A stretch of 64,000 nucleotides of DNA from Deferribacteraceae bacterium UBA6799 (GCA_002452335.1 DKFJ01000004.1:41308-105307), one strand, 5' to 3'; counted from the first letter of the stretch, positions 27,219 to 37,119 are shown. Translations and numbers: made by a program. The notes: generated by a model from the sequence alone, not told the origin.

Positions 27219-28138
27219 AAAAAGTCACTATCGCAACCCGTGGAAGCAATCTGGCACTGTGGCAGGCGGAACACATCAAAGCTCTGCTGATGAAAGAGCA
27301 CGGTGTGGAGGTTGAGCTGAACGTGATCAAAACCAAAGGCGACAAGATACTGGATGTCCCGCTGGCAAAGATAGGCGGTAAAGGGCTTTTCGTTAAGGAA
27401 ATAGAGCAGGCGCTCATGGACAACACAGCCGACATAGCCGTACACAGCATGAAAGATGTGCCAATGGAGCTTCCCGAGGGACTGATACTCTATGCCAGCC
27501 CGGAGGGAGAGACACCCTATGACTGCTTCGTATCAGTGAAATATAATACTCTGGACGATCTGCCGGAAGGCGCCGTGGTGGGCACCAGCAGTCTGCGCAG
27601 AAAGGTTCAGCTGAAAAAAGTTAGACCCGATCTAATCATAAAAGACCTGAGAGGCAATGTGAACACCCGCCTGGCGAAGCTGGAAGCGGGGGAATATGAC
27701 GCCATCATCCTCGCCAAGGCAGGGCTGGTGCGTCTCGGTTTTCATGACAGGGTGAAGGACACCTTCAATGTGGATGTCATGCTGCCGGCTTGCTGTCAGG
27801 GTATTCTGGGCATAGAGATCCGTGAAAATGACGAAGAGATGAAAAAACTCCTCGATTTTCTCCGCCACGAACCCACAGAAACAAGGGTCAAGTGCGAAAG
27901 AGCCTTCCTTAGAAAGCTGGAGGGGGGATGTCAGGCTCCCATAGCCGGACACTCCGTGCTGTGCGGGGACAAAATAGTGATGAAGGGCGTTGTATCCGAT
28001 ATCGAAGGAAACGTTTTCATCACGGAAACTATCGAAGGAATGGCAAAAGACGCCGAACAGCTCGGTATTCAGCTGGCTGAAAAAGTGCTGAACAGCGGCG
28101 GAAAAGCTATTCTGGACGAAATCTACAAAAACGCATGA
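27215..28138 (+). CDS. hemC: Porphobilinogen deaminase (hydroxymethylbilane synthase)
   Basis: HemC of 307 residues. Typical motifs are ATRGSNLALWQ at the N-terminus, VHSMKDVP, SLRRKVQL and DLRGNVNTRL. The dipyrromethane cofactor is attached at the Cys in LEGGCQAPIAGH. It polymerises four porphobilinogen units to hydroxymethylbilane. Four-base overlaps with hemA and hemD at either end imply tight translational coupling. Confidence 0.97.
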   Translation: MKKVTIATRGSNLALWQAEHIKALLMKEHGVEVELNVIKTKGDKILDVPLAKIGGKGLFVKEIEQALMDNTADIAVHSMKDVPMELPEGLILYASPEGETPYDCFVSVKYNTLDDLPEGAVVGTSSLRRKVQLKKVRPDLIIKDLRGNVNTRLAKLEAGEYDAIILAKAGLVRLGFHDRVKDTFNVDVMLPACCQGILGIEIRENDEEMKKLLDFLRHEPTETRVKCERAFLRKLEGGCQAPIAGHSVLCGDKIVMKGVVSDIEGNVFITETIEGMAKDAEQLGIQLAEKVLNSGGKAILDEIYKNA

Positions 28139-28812
28139 ACGTACTGATAACCAGAGAAGCGGACAAAACGGCAAAATTCGCCGGACTGCTGAAAAAGTCA
28201 GGACACGTCCCCTTTTCTCTGCCGATGATAGAATGTGTGCCCGTGGAGGCTGACGTCTCCGGACACTATGACTACGGCGTCTTCACCAGTCTGAACGCCG
28301 TGAAATATTTCGAGCCTTACAGAAACAGCGTCACCTTCGGAAAAATAGCCGCCGTGGGCTCAGCCACGTCAGACGCTCTGACAGAGTCCGAATACTCTGT
28401 GGATATGATGCCGGATGAATATTCCGCCGAAGGGCTGAAAAAGCTCTTTTCCGACATAGACCTGAAAGGCAGACGTATTCTGCTAGCAGGGGCGGAGACC
28501 AGAGCAGGGGATTTTCACACCTGGCTGAAAATGAACGGATGCGCCGCCGACATTGTCACTATCTATAAGACAGTGGAGGTAAAAAGGAGCGGGGACGAAA
28601 TAGACTCCTTCATCCGCCAGAACGGCATAGAGGTCATAACCTTTGCCTCGCCTTCCGCCGTCAGAGCTTTTTTTGACTCCTGCCGCACAGACAGGTCTCT
28701 GGTGGCGATAGGCAGAACCACAGCCGAAGAGATAAAAAAATACGGATACGAATGTTACGTCCCGGAGGAATATACCCTCGAGGGAATGATAAAGATAATA
28801 GACCAATTATGA
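28135..28812 (+). CDS. hemD: Uroporphyrinogen-III synthase
   Basis: This 225-residue protein is poorly conserved, as usual for HemD, but shows the family pattern: VLITREADKT at the N-terminus, a two-lobe fold, TSLNAVKYF, AVGSATSDAL, and ITFASPSAVRAFF with IGRTTAEEI near the end. It closes hydroxymethylbilane with inversion of ring D. Its place between hemC and hemB, with an ATGA overlap at the start, supports the call. Confidence 0.93.
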   Translation: MNVLITREADKTAKFAGLLKKSGHVPFSLPMIECVPVEADVSGHYDYGVFTSLNAVKYFEPYRNSVTFGKIAAVGSATSDALTESEYSVDMMPDEYSAEGLKKLFSDIDLKGRRILLAGAETRAGDFHTWLKMNGCAADIVTIYKTVEVKRSGDEIDSFIRQNGIEVITFASPSAVRAFFDSCRTDRSLVAIGRTTAEEIKKYGYECYVPEEYTLEGMIKIIDQL

Positions 28813-28821
28813 GGTGTTGAA

Positions 28822-29796
28822 ATGGCATTTCCAATAGACAGACCCAGAAGACTCAGATCGTCAGAAACTATGCGCAGACTGATCAGAGAGACAGTGCTGA
28901 CCCCCGCTGACTTCATATATCCCCTCTTCGTATGCGAAGGCGACAACGTAAAAAACCCGGTATCTTCCATGCCCGGCGTTTTTCAGATGTCCATAGACAA
29001 CATCATCAAAGAATGTCAGGAAGTAAAAGAGCTGGGAATCCCCGGCGTAATTCTCTTCGGCATTCCGGCGTATAAGGACGAGATGGGATCAGAAGCCTAC
29101 AACGAGCACGGCATCATCCAGAAAGCCGTGAAAGCCATCAAAGAGAATGTGAAAGACCTGCTGGTGATAACAGACGTGTGCATGTGCGAATACACAGACC
29201 ACGGTCACTGCGGAATCATAAAGAACGGCGAAGTGGACAATGACGAAACCCTGAAATATCTCGCTCTGGAGACTCTCACCCATGTGAAGGCCGGAGCGGA
29301 CATAGTCGCCCCCAGCGACATGATGGACGGCAGGGTGGAAGTGATGAGAGATATTCTGGACGAGCACGGATATCATAACGTGCCTATCATGAGCTATTCG
29401 GTGAAATACTGCTCCGCTTTCTACGGTCCTTTCCGTGAGGCGGCGGAATCAACACCTAAGTTCGGCGACAGAAAGACCTATCAGATGGATCCGGCAAACA
29501 GAACGGAAGGGCTGAAAGAAGCTGAACTGGATATCATGGAGGGAGCGGACATCATAATGGTGAAACCGGCTCTGCCCTATCTGGATATCATCAGCGACCT
29601 GAAGAGAAACTATGACAGACCCGTGGCCGCTTACCATGTTTCCGGTGAATACGCCATGATCATGGCGGCAGACCAGCTCGGATGGATGGACGGACACAGA
29701 GCCATGATGGAATCTCTGGTTTCTATCAAGAGAGCCGGAGCGGATATTATCATAACCTATTACGCTAAAGAGGCGGTAAAAGCTCTTGCAAAATAA
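28822..29796 (+). CDS. hemB: Delta-aminolevulinic acid dehydratase (porphobilinogen synthase)
   Basis: HemB of 324 residues, full length. It has the Schiff-base lysines in SYSVKYCSAFYGPF and MVKPALPY. The cysteine-rich metal site CMCEYTDHGHCG indicates a zinc-dependent rather than purely magnesium-dependent enzyme. It condenses two 5-aminolevulinates to porphobilinogen. It lies 9 bases after hemD, and its last 11 bases overlap the start of the next ATPase gene. Confidence 0.97.
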   Translation: MAFPIDRPRRLRSSETMRRLIRETVLTPADFIYPLFVCEGDNVKNPVSSMPGVFQMSIDNIIKECQEVKELGIPGVILFGIPAYKDEMGSEAYNEHGIIQKAVKAIKENVKDLLVITDVCMCEYTDHGHCGIIKNGEVDNDETLKYLALETLTHVKAGADIVAPSDMMDGRVEVMRDILDEHGYHNVPIMSYSVKYCSAFYGPFREAAESTPKFGDRKTYQMDPANRTEGLKEAELDIMEGADIIMVKPALPYLDIISDLKRNYDRPVAAYHVSGEYAMIMAADQLGWMDGHRAMMESLVSIKRAGADIIITYYAKEAVKALAK

Positions 29797-30520
29797 TATA
29801 CACGCATACAGATGGTCCTCAGAAGGGCTGACTCAGGTGGAACACATAGAACCTGTGCGCCGTGAAGACCTGATATCCATCGACAGGCAGATCGATCTGG
29901 CTGTTAAAAACATAGAAGCGTTCGTCAGCGGCAAACCGGCCCTGAACATGCTGCTGTGGGGCGAAAAGGGGCTGGGTAAATCCGCCATCATCAAGATGCT
30001 CCTGACTGAATACGCTGACAGAGGGCTGACAGCCGTGGAGTTCCGCCATGACGACATAATCACTCTCTATGACCTCTACGCTCAGGTGCGTAAGATGAGC
30101 AACAGATACATCATGATATATCTGGACGATGTGTCTTTCGACACGGGCGACACACTCTACAGAATGTTCAAATCTGTTCTGGAGGGCGGACTGGAAGAAA
30201 AACCCGCCAACTGCGTCTTTGTCGCCACATCCAACAAACGGCATATGATAACTGAAACAGCGTCTGACTCCGGCGATATATACGACAGGGACGTGGTGAA
30301 TGAAAACGCCTCGCTCTTTGCCCGTTTTGGTCTGGCCATCGGCTTTTATCCGCTGAACCCTAAGGACTATAAGCTGATAGTCAGCTCATATCTGGAAAGA
30401 ACAGGCATCGGTCTGTATGACGGCTGGGAAAAAGAAGCGGAAAGCTACGCCATGGATAGAGGCGGAAGAAGCGGCAGGATAGCCAAACAGTTCTCTGTTT
30501 ATAAAAGTATTTTCAGATAA
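29786..30520 (+). CDS. DUF815-type AAA ATPase
   Basis: This 244-residue P-loop ATPase has Walker A GEKGLGKSA and Walker B IMIYLDDVSFD. The DUF815 signature MFKSVLEGGLEEKPANCVFVATSNKRHMI is followed by a sensor-2-like end (GGRSGRIAKQF). The TTG start at 29786 lies inside the hemB end, and no downstream ATG precedes the conserved region. Function in this family is unknown. It is often annotated as an ATP-binding protein, and its place at the end of the heme operon is the only contextual clue here. Confidence 0.85.
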   Translation: MQNNIHAYRWSSEGLTQVEHIEPVRREDLISIDRQIDLAVKNIEAFVSGKPALNMLLWGEKGLGKSAIIKMLLTEYADRGLTAVEFRHDDIITLYDLYAQVRKMSNRYIMIYLDDVSFDTGDTLYRMFKSVLEGGLEEKPANCVFVATSNKRHMITETASDSGDIYDRDVVNENASLFARFGLAIGFYPLNPKDYKLIVSSYLERTGIGLYDGWEKEAESYAMDRGGRSGRIAKQFSVYKSIFR

Positions 30521-30593
30521 GATTTTATCTATTAACTAAAGTTTTAGCAGGCTCTCTGTGGTAAGATACAATAAACGCGCCGCAGGTAGCATA

Positions 30594-31361
30594 ATGACAT
30601 TCAAACCCGATGAACTGAACGTTCTGAACAGAAAGTATCTGGTATCCACCCTCTGTTTCATGAACAGATGCCTGAAACTGTCGTCTGATGAAGAGTTTGA
30701 TGAGCTTCTACAAGACATCGCAGACTTTCTGGGATTCAGGTTTATCCTATACTGTTTCACCAGAACATCCTACTGCAAAGGATACGGCATAAACCTGCAC
30801 AATGTCTCCAACCCCTCCGAGTGGATGTTGGAATATGGTCTGAACGGCTATATAAACAATGACCCTGTTCGGATAGAAGCGGAGCAGAGACTGGAGCGGG
30901 GTATCAGAAACATGTTTATCCTGTGGGATTCATACGACAGGGAGCTTTCTCCGGAGGAGCTTCACATCATAGAGCGCAGAAAATTCTTCGGTCTTAATTA
31001 CGGTTTTTCCATCTTTTCTGATTCCAAGCCGAAGGACTTCTCTTTTCTGGTTTCTTTCGCAGACTCAAAAAAACAGGTGGACGAACGCACAGCGGTGGTG
31101 ATGAATATTCTGATGCCGCACCTGACGGTGATTAGAAAACGTCTGGAAATGATCAAGCTGGTCAGCTCTCTCACCGACAGAGAGAAAGAGGTGGCCGACT
31201 GGATAGCGGACGGCAAAACCAGCTGGGAGATAGCCACTATAATGCCCATCTCCGAAAACACTGTCAAATTTCACACAAAAAGGATATTTCATAAGTTAGG
31301 AGTGTCCAACAAACAGCAGGCGATAGCCATTTTGCTGGCTGTGAGGTATCTCAGTCTGTAG
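30594..31361 (+). CDS. LuxR-type transcriptional regulator with autoinducer-binding-like domain (solo)
   Basis: The ATG at 30594 (255 residues) is preferred to an upstream GTG at 30558 because of the AGGT ribosome-binding site. The N-terminal part (about 20-160) resembles the autoinducer-binding fold, with GFRFILYC, a Trp and Tyr in WMLEYGLNGY and the DPV motif that contacts the lactone in LuxR proteins. The C-terminal GerE helix-turn-helix is complete (LTDREKEVADWIADGKTSWEIA, ISENTVKFHTKRIFHKLGVSNKQQA). No luxI-like synthase is in the window, so it is a LuxR solo. It may answer foreign or non-lactone signals. It ends 2 bases from the convergent ABC ATPase gene. Confidence 0.88.
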   Translation: MTFKPDELNVLNRKYLVSTLCFMNRCLKLSSDEEFDELLQDIADFLGFRFILYCFTRTSYCKGYGINLHNVSNPSEWMLEYGLNGYINNDPVRIEAEQRLERGIRNMFILWDSYDRELSPEELHIIERRKFFGLNYGFSIFSDSKPKDFSFLVSFADSKKQVDERTAVVMNILMPHLTVIRKRLEMIKLVSSLTDREKEVADWIADGKTSWEIATIMPISENTVKFHTKRIFHKLGVSNKQQAIAILLAVRYLSL

Positions 31362-31363
31362 CG

Positions 31364-32113
31364 TCAGTACATCACAACGCTTCTGTCGTCTATCTTCTTC
31401 ACGGATATATTGATTCCGTATGCCTCAGACAGTTTTTCTTCAGACAGACTGTCCTTCTCTCCGCAGTAAAGAGGTCTCCCGCCATCCATCAGCAGAACAG
31501 AATCAGCGTATCTGAGCGCCAGATTCAGATCATGCAGAACTATCATGGTGGAAAGCCCGTGCTCCTTCGTCACCCGCTCCGCCGTATCCATTATCTCAAG
31601 CTGATTTTTAACATCCAGATGGTTGATGGGCTCATCCAGCATCAGGATATCGGCTTTCTGAACCATAGCTCTGGCTATCAGTATCTTTTGAAACTCGCCG
31701 CCTGAAAGCTCCGTTACGCATTTATCCCGCATTGCGGATATTCCCAGCTCACACATCACGGCTTCTGTCATTTCGTAGTCGTGTCTTTTCGGATACCAGC
31801 TCATATATGGTTTACGCCCCAGTAGAACAGTCTCGTAAACACTGCACGGCACAGGATGAGTCGTCTGAGGCAGATAGGCTATCTTCTTAGCTATGTCACG
31901 CCTCTGCATGCCGGAAACGCACTCATCGCCTATATTCACCCTGCCGTCCGTGGGTTTTATGATGCCGTTCATCACCTTCATCAGAGTGGACTTGCCAGCT
32001 CCGTTCGGACCTATCACCACGCATATCTCAGAGCTCTTCAGCCCCAGAGTCACTCCATCCAGTATCTTTCTGCCGTTTTTCAGCCGGAAACCGACATTAT
32101 CAGCCTTTACCAT
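31364..32113 (-). CDS. ABC transporter ATP-binding protein (iron-siderophore/cobalamin type)
   Basis: This 249-residue ATPase of the FecE/BtuD/FepC class has Walker A GPNGAGKST, signature LSGGEFQKILIARAM, Walker B ILMLDEP and the switch His in MIVLHDLNLA. It is the last gene of a five-gene minus-strand operon and overlaps the permease by 14 bases. It powers import of the metal complex delivered by the TonB receptor and the binding protein. Confidence 0.94.
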   Translation of the reverse strand: MVKADNVGFRLKNGRKILDGVTLGLKSSEICVVIGPNGAGKSTLMKVMNGIIKPTDGRVNIGDECVSGMQRRDIAKKIAYLPQTTHPVPCSVYETVLLGRKPYMSWYPKRHDYEMTEAVMCELGISAMRDKCVTELSGGEFQKILIARAMVQKADILMLDEPINHLDVKNQLEIMDTAERVTKEHGLSTMIVLHDLNLALRYADSVLLMDGGRPLYCGEKDSLSEEKLSEAYGINISVKKIDDRSVVMY

Positions 32114-33125
32114 TTTTTATAGACCTCTTCATAAGTATAAACAGAAACATAGGCACCCCGGCAAAAGCCGTGATGACCCCCACAGGCAGAGCCAGAGGAT
32201 AAAAAACCATCTGCGCCAGAGTATCCGCCCCCAGAAGAAAAACACCGCCCAAGAGAGCGGAGGCGGGTATCAGAAAACTATGCCCCGTGTGCCTGAACAT
32301 CATCCGTACCATGTGCGGAGCTATCAGCCCCACAAAACCGATCACGCCGTAATACGCAGTGGCAAAGGCGGACATCAGAGACGTCACTATCAGAGAATAT
32401 ATCCTGATCTTCTTCACCTCCACACCAAGCCCCTCGGCGTGCATCTCGCCCCACTGAACAGCGTTGTAGTCCCAGCTGTGCCTCAGAGCGAACAGAACCC
32501 CCGCCGCCATCACCGCCAGAACAGTAAGAGCCTCCGACCAGCTCCCCTTGCCCAGATCGCCGAATGTCCAGAAAACAGCGGCGGCAAGCTGAGTATCGGT
32601 AGAGAAATACTGAAGCAGCATGGTGCAGGCGCTGAAAAAAGCCGACATAGCCACACCCGCCAGTATCAGTCCCTGCGGAGTCATTCCTTTGACAAACGAA
32701 AACAGCAGGATAATGAGCGCAGACAGCATAGCCCCGGCGAAAGCTCCGAAAGCCACCATCCCCAGATTGCCCATCAGAAGACCGGATCCCATGCCTGAAC
32801 CCATCACGATAATGGAAAATGTCGCGCCGAAAGCCGCACCCTGAGACAGACCCAGAGTGAATGACGAAGCGAGCGGATTGCGCAGAATATTCTGAAGAAT
32901 AACGCCGCTCACCGCCAGAGCCCCGCCCACAGCCAGCGCCGCCAGAATTTTTGGCAGGCGCAGATGCCATATGAAATATATAAGATCATCATTGTTTCCT
33001 GTCCGGAACAGAGCCATGAGAGCCTCGCCCCATGAGCTCTGTACCGCTCCGTGCTTCACACCGAGCATAACGAACAGGAACAGGAGAAATGTCATCACAA
33101 GCCAGAAAAAGAATCTGCCGCCCAT
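32100..33125 (-). CDS. FecCD/BtuC-type ABC transporter permease
   Basis: A 341-residue permease with about ten membrane helices. It carries family motifs such as LRLPKILAALAVGGALAVSG near the N-terminus, NPLASSFTLGLSQGAAFGA, and GFVGLIAPHMVRMM near the coupling loop. It shares one base with the upstream binding-protein stop (TGATG), which indicates coupled translation. The partner ATPase is downstream. The substrate class is iron-siderophore, heme or cobalamin by family. Confidence 0.94.
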   Translation of the reverse strand: MGGRFFFWLVMTFLLFLFVMLGVKHGAVQSSWGEALMALFRTGNNDDLIYFIWHLRLPKILAALAVGGALAVSGVILQNILRNPLASSFTLGLSQGAAFGATFSIIVMGSGMGSGLLMGNLGMVAFGAFAGAMLSALIILLFSFVKGMTPQGLILAGVAMSAFFSACTMLLQYFSTDTQLAAAVFWTFGDLGKGSWSEALTVLAVMAAGVLFALRHSWDYNAVQWGEMHAEGLGVEVKKIRIYSLIVTSLMSAFATAYYGVIGFVGLIAPHMVRMMFRHTGHSFLIPASALLGGVFLLGADTLAQMVFYPLALPVGVITAFAGVPMFLFILMKRSIKNGKG

Positions 33126-34198
33126 CAGTGAATGACCTCCGCTTTTATCTCACGGTCTGTCAGACGCAGGCGCTGGAAACCGCCCATATCTTTTTTCACA
33201 ACCGGAAAAACATCCTTACCGGTAAAGACTTTGATTATCTCACCAGCCTTCTTGTCCGGATCGAGATCTTTATATCTGTCAGGATACGCTATCTTAGCTA
33301 TAAAAAAGGCGTTTGCGAGCATCAGGTCTATATTGGTGTAATAATAAGTATTCGCAGGCAGAAGATATGCCCTTCCTCCTGCAAACGCTTTCAGTCTTTT
33401 CAAGAATCCGCTGTCTTTTGCGTGGGAATCAGCCACCAGCGAAAACCCGGCGCTGTCGATAAATATTATGTCCGGATTCATCAGCGTGAGATATTCTTTC
33501 TGAAGAAAGACATGTCCCTTCAACCCGGCTGAATCGGCGGTGTTCTCCACACCTGCCAGCCGGAACGGCAGAAAATTCGCCTCCGTGCTGTCCATGCCCT
33601 GTGTACCTTTATAAGATACCCCGCCTATATAGGCTCTGGCTCTCTTATCCGGTTTGAAATCCAGTTCTTTTTTCAGTCTTTCCATGTATGATATCAGCTC
33701 AGCCGCTCTCTGTTCTCTGTTAAGAATCTTTCCCGCCAGCTCCAGTGAGCGGTATATATCACTGAACTCCACTCCGCTGTATCCATAGCGGAGCACCACC
33801 ACAGGTATCCTCAGTTTTCTCTGCATCAGATCAGCCTCGGAGGCGTCCTGCGTTACGGTGAATATCACGTCCGGCTTCAGTGATATCATCATCTCATTGC
33901 TGGGAATTCCTTTCGCCCCGCCTTCGCTTACCACCGGGAGATCCTTCACGATATCCTTATTGGCATAGACATACGGACGTTTCTCATAGTCCTTTTTGTC
34001 TATCCTCTCTACTGCGGTAACCATACTCTGAGCGCCGAGATAAGAAATAAAGCTCATGCTGTGTCTGAGAGCGATAATCCTCTCGATCTTCTTATCCGGC
34101 ACATCCACCCTGCGCCCCAGCATATCCATCACCACGGCGCTGTGAGCGGTAAAGCTCAGGCAGATAACTATTGCCGCCGTTAAGGTTATTTTTCCCAT
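33125..34198 (-). CDS. Periplasmic binding protein for metal complex (FecB/BtuF type)
   Basis: This 357-residue protein has an N-terminal signal peptide (about 1-21, ending SAVV). The mature part starts with MDMLGRRVDVPDKKIERI, the usual opening of class III (helical-backbone) binding proteins. Further on are LKPDVIFTV and INPDIIFIDSAG-like segments. It would bind the metal complex in the periplasm and hand it to the permease. It overlaps the methyltransferase gene by 13 bases upstream, an unusual partner inside an uptake operon. Confidence 0.9.
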   Translation of the reverse strand: MGKITLTAAIVICLSFTAHSAVVMDMLGRRVDVPDKKIERIIALRHSMSFISYLGAQSMVTAVERIDKKDYEKRPYVYANKDIVKDLPVVSEGGAKGIPSNEMMISLKPDVIFTVTQDASEADLMQRKLRIPVVVLRYGYSGVEFSDIYRSLELAGKILNREQRAAELISYMERLKKELDFKPDKRARAYIGGVSYKGTQGMDSTEANFLPFRLAGVENTADSAGLKGHVFLQKEYLTLMNPDIIFIDSAGFSLVADSHAKDSGFLKRLKAFAGGRAYLLPANTYYYTNIDLMLANAFFIAKIAYPDRYKDLDPDKKAGEIIKVFTGKDVFPVVKKDMGGFQRLRLTDREIKAEVIH

Positions 34199-34944
34199 AT
34201 TATCAGCTCCCTGCGAAAATACAGTCTGTCTCTGATTCTGCCGTCCGGCAGAGAATATCTGTCCAGAATCTGATCTATCTTATATACGGAGCGGTTTTCA
34301 TCATCTGCTACGGCGTCCAGACACATTTTAGTTATTTCGTCTCTATGATAATCTCTTTCGAAGTTATTCTCTTTCACAAAGCTCTTATAGGGAACCTTCT
34401 GTTCATCCAGCCATTTTTTAAGGTCTGGAGTATCGTTGAAACATTTGATCTTTACGCCGTGGGCGGCGCAGACCTCCAGAGTGATGTCCGAATCCTTTCT
34501 GCCTGCCCAGCCGAGATATATCACCGCCTTACGGGCTATATCGTGAACCCGGAGATAGTCCTTTGGCGTTCTCACAGCCGGTGTGGTGGAGCAGAAGACC
34601 AGATCGTATCTGATATTACTGTCAAAACCCTCCCAGCCTGTCTTTTCGCAGGTAATGTTGCTGACACCCTCTTTTTCTACGTCCTCCATCAGAATCCTCA
34701 GCATTTCGCCGGATATATCTATCCCGTGCACCCGCCCGGCTTTCTTCGCCAGCCCGATGGTGAACTTTCCGCTGCCGCAGCCCACATCCAGCAGAGAGGC
34801 GCGCGTCAGAACGACGCCCGCCTCCTCAGTCATTTTTATTATCTCAGCCTCGAAGGTATCCGGAGATGATGAATATCTCGGATAGCTCAGAGCTCTCTTG
34901 TCCCACATTTCGGCGCTCTGTCCTTTTTTTCTCAGAATGTCCAT
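34186..34944 (-). CDS. Class I SAM-dependent methyltransferase within uptake operon
   Basis: This soluble 252-residue Rossmann methyltransferase has motif I LLDVGCGSGKFTIGLA, the acidic motif II VHGIDIS and the motif IV region DLVFCSTTPAV. No signal peptide is present, so it acts in the cytosol. It overlaps both neighbours (13 bases each), between the TonB receptor and the binding protein. It may therefore modify the imported chelate, as in release of metal from a metallophore, or methylate a related metabolite. The substrate is unknown. Confidence 0.85.
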   Translation of the reverse strand: MDILRKKGQSAEMWDKRALSYPRYSSSPDTFEAEIIKMTEEAGVVLTRASLLDVGCGSGKFTIGLAKKAGRVHGIDISGEMLRILMEDVEKEGVSNITCEKTGWEGFDSNIRYDLVFCSTTPAVRTPKDYLRVHDIARKAVIYLGWAGRKDSDITLEVCAAHGVKIKCFNDTPDLKKWLDEQKVPYKSFVKENNFERDYHRDEITKMCLDAVADDENRSVYKIDQILDRYSLPDGRIRDRLYFRRELIIWEK

Positions 34945-37049
34945 TTTACACTCACTCCGCCGTTCAGCCCCAGCGCGGGGTATCCGTACTGCTCTTCGTA
35001 ATCTGTATCAAAGATGTTATCCACATAAAACTCAATCACAGTACTCTTGTTCGCCGCCCAGCTGAGGCTGGTGCCCAGCAGCATATAGGGATCAAGCTCT
35101 CTGGATTTTCCATAGTAGAAATACTCTCTCTCGCCCACATAGCTCAGAGTGGTGTCGAGACTGAATTTTTCTGATATTTTCCACACGAGATTAACGTTTC
35201 CTTTCAGATCAGGTACATAATCCACCTCGTCAGAGGCGTATTCGCTGTATGATTCCGAAACAGGGTCGCCGCTCTTCTCTGACTCTGTGAATGCAAGCCC
35301 GGCGCCCGCTGTTAAAGATTTTGTAAGAGAATATCTTCCTTCGGCGCTTACTCCGGTGAACTTTGCGTTCTCAATGTTGTATGTGATTCTGCCGGAATTG
35401 GTGACCGGGTTGGTTCCCATCAGCAGATAATCATCTATGTCATAATGATACGCTGACAGTTTCACATATCCTTTCTTGCCAGCGAAACTGTGTTTATACG
35501 CTATATCGATAGCGTTCGCCTTTTCCGGCTTCAGCTCTTCGTCCTCCAGCAGAGAGACTCCCAGAGCATCGGAGAAGTGGTTCATCTCCGGTATGGTGGG
35601 TGTTCTGTAGCTCTGGTAAACAAACACGGCTATCTTGTCATTGGGAGTCAGGGCATATGTCAGCCCGAATTTGGGAGTGATGCTGTCGTCTTCGTATCTC
35701 TGCCTCTGCATAACGCCGCTCTTTGTCTTGTACTGGCTGGCGTCATAGCTGTCATAGCGGAGCCCCATGTCTATAGTCAGGCGTTTTGTGATATCCCAGC
35801 TGTCGGACAGGAAAACTCCCTCAGCTATTATCTTCGGCTCTGAATCAGAGCTGGCGATTCCGCCTTTCCAGGGTCCGGGCGCTACATAATCCACATCAAT
35901 GGCGCCCGCTCTCAGGTTTTTCTGTTCCGCCCCGAAGACCAGCTTATGCCTGTCGGCCTGAACCTCTGTCTTCGCTTTATATCCGTAGCTTCTGTCCACC
36001 TCTACCTTTCTATCCAGAACCAAAGCGCCTTCCTGTACCCCGCCCATAGTTTTCGAAGCATAGTTTCTGTCGAATCTGTCCTCGTGGTTGGCAAAAGCAG
36101 ACAGCTCGAAGAATGCGCTTGAGCCTATGCTCTGGGTGAATGTGGCTGTATAGAACTGTTTTATCTTGTCATAATAAGCGCCGTCTCCCACAAGGCTCAT
36201 CGCCTGTCCCCCTGCTCCGCCGGCAAAGGTTTCGCCCAGCGAAAGCACTTCGGCGTCATCCACTTCCTCTTCATATCCTGGGTTGTCCGGGTCTGCGGAC
36301 ACCCTGTTGCTTCTGATCATCCCTCTGTATGTTTTGGTATAGTCATATCCCAGAACCAGCTCGCCGCCCTGCCATGGAGTGTCGATATAAATCTTAGGCG
36401 CTATGTGGCTGGAGCTGTAGTCGTTGTTCCACAGATAGGCATCCGCCTCCTGATGGCTGAGACCGAGGCTGATTCCTACCCCGCCGAATTTCTGAGAATA
36501 ACTGCCTCTCACATTATAGAATGTATCCTCATCATCCAGCCAGCCCAGCGTGCCGTAAAGACTGACTCTCGGAGACGCTGACGGTCTGACGGTATAGGCA
36601 TTGATGACGCCGCCCAGAGCGTTGTTGCCGTATTCTGCGCTGCTGCCGCCTTTTATCACTTCTATGCGGTCGATATTGTCCAGCGGTATTGTGCTGAAAT
36701 CTATATAGTTGCCGCCGTTCGTTCCTGTGGAGTTGATGGTTCTACCGTCCAGGTTCAGCATGATTCTCTGTCCGCTCTGACCCCGGATAGTCATCACATC
36801 TCCGCTGTCGCCTATCACTGTTTTTCTTTTAAGACTGATTTCCGGATCTCTTTCCAGAAAATCCGCTATGTTGTTGCTCCTCTTCTTCTCCTGCACCCTG
36901 TAATCGGTGGATGTCATATTCTGCTGCTGTGTCTGCTGAGCAGTTACGGATACCTCGTCCAGATATATCGTATCCTGCATCAGATTTTCGGCATGTGCCG
37001 TGACGCTCACAGCCATCAGCACAGCCAGAGCGGAAGCCAGTCCCTTCAT
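34932..37049 (-). CDS. TonB-dependent outer-membrane receptor
   Basis: This protein of 705 residues has a signal peptide (about 1-20, ending AHA), a TonB box-like DEVSVTA at about 31-37, and a plug domain with RGQSGQRIMLNLDGR and IEVIKGGSSAEYGNNALGGVINA. A long beta-barrel rich in aromatic alternation ends in a terminal Phe (VKWTF). It is first in the operon with the methyltransferase and ABC genes. A Fur-like box lies about 95 bases upstream, so expression is probably repressed by iron. The ligand cannot be told from sequence. Confidence 0.94.
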   Translation of the reverse strand: MKGLASALAVLMAVSVTAHAENLMQDTIYLDEVSVTAQQTQQQNMTSTDYRVQEKKRSNNIADFLERDPEISLKRKTVIGDSGDVMTIRGQSGQRIMLNLDGRTINSTGTNGGNYIDFSTIPLDNIDRIEVIKGGSSAEYGNNALGGVINAYTVRPSASPRVSLYGTLGWLDDEDTFYNVRGSYSQKFGGVGISLGLSHQEADAYLWNNDYSSSHIAPKIYIDTPWQGGELVLGYDYTKTYRGMIRSNRVSADPDNPGYEEEVDDAEVLSLGETFAGGAGGQAMSLVGDGAYYDKIKQFYTATFTQSIGSSAFFELSAFANHEDRFDRNYASKTMGGVQEGALVLDRKVEVDRSYGYKAKTEVQADRHKLVFGAEQKNLRAGAIDVDYVAPGPWKGGIASSDSEPKIIAEGVFLSDSWDITKRLTIDMGLRYDSYDASQYKTKSGVMQRQRYEDDSITPKFGLTYALTPNDKIAVFVYQSYRTPTIPEMNHFSDALGVSLLEDEELKPEKANAIDIAYKHSFAGKKGYVKLSAYHYDIDDYLLMGTNPVTNSGRITYNIENAKFTGVSAEGRYSLTKSLTAGAGLAFTESEKSGDPVSESYSEYASDEVDYVPDLKGNVNLVWKISEKFSLDTTLSYVGEREYFYYGKSRELDPYMLLGTSLSWAANKSTVIEFYVDNIFDTDYEEQYGYPALGLNGGVSVKWTF

Positions 37050-37119
37050 AGTAACCTCCTGATGTATTCAATTCTTTTTTTCTAAAATTGCGGTCGGGTT
37101 TGATTTTCCCCGATTATTC

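Noticed and set aside
31893..32798. Plus-strand frame of 301 codons opposite the ABC ATPase and permease genes
   Set aside because: It is a His/Arg/Pro-rich shadow crossing two well-supported minus-strand genes.
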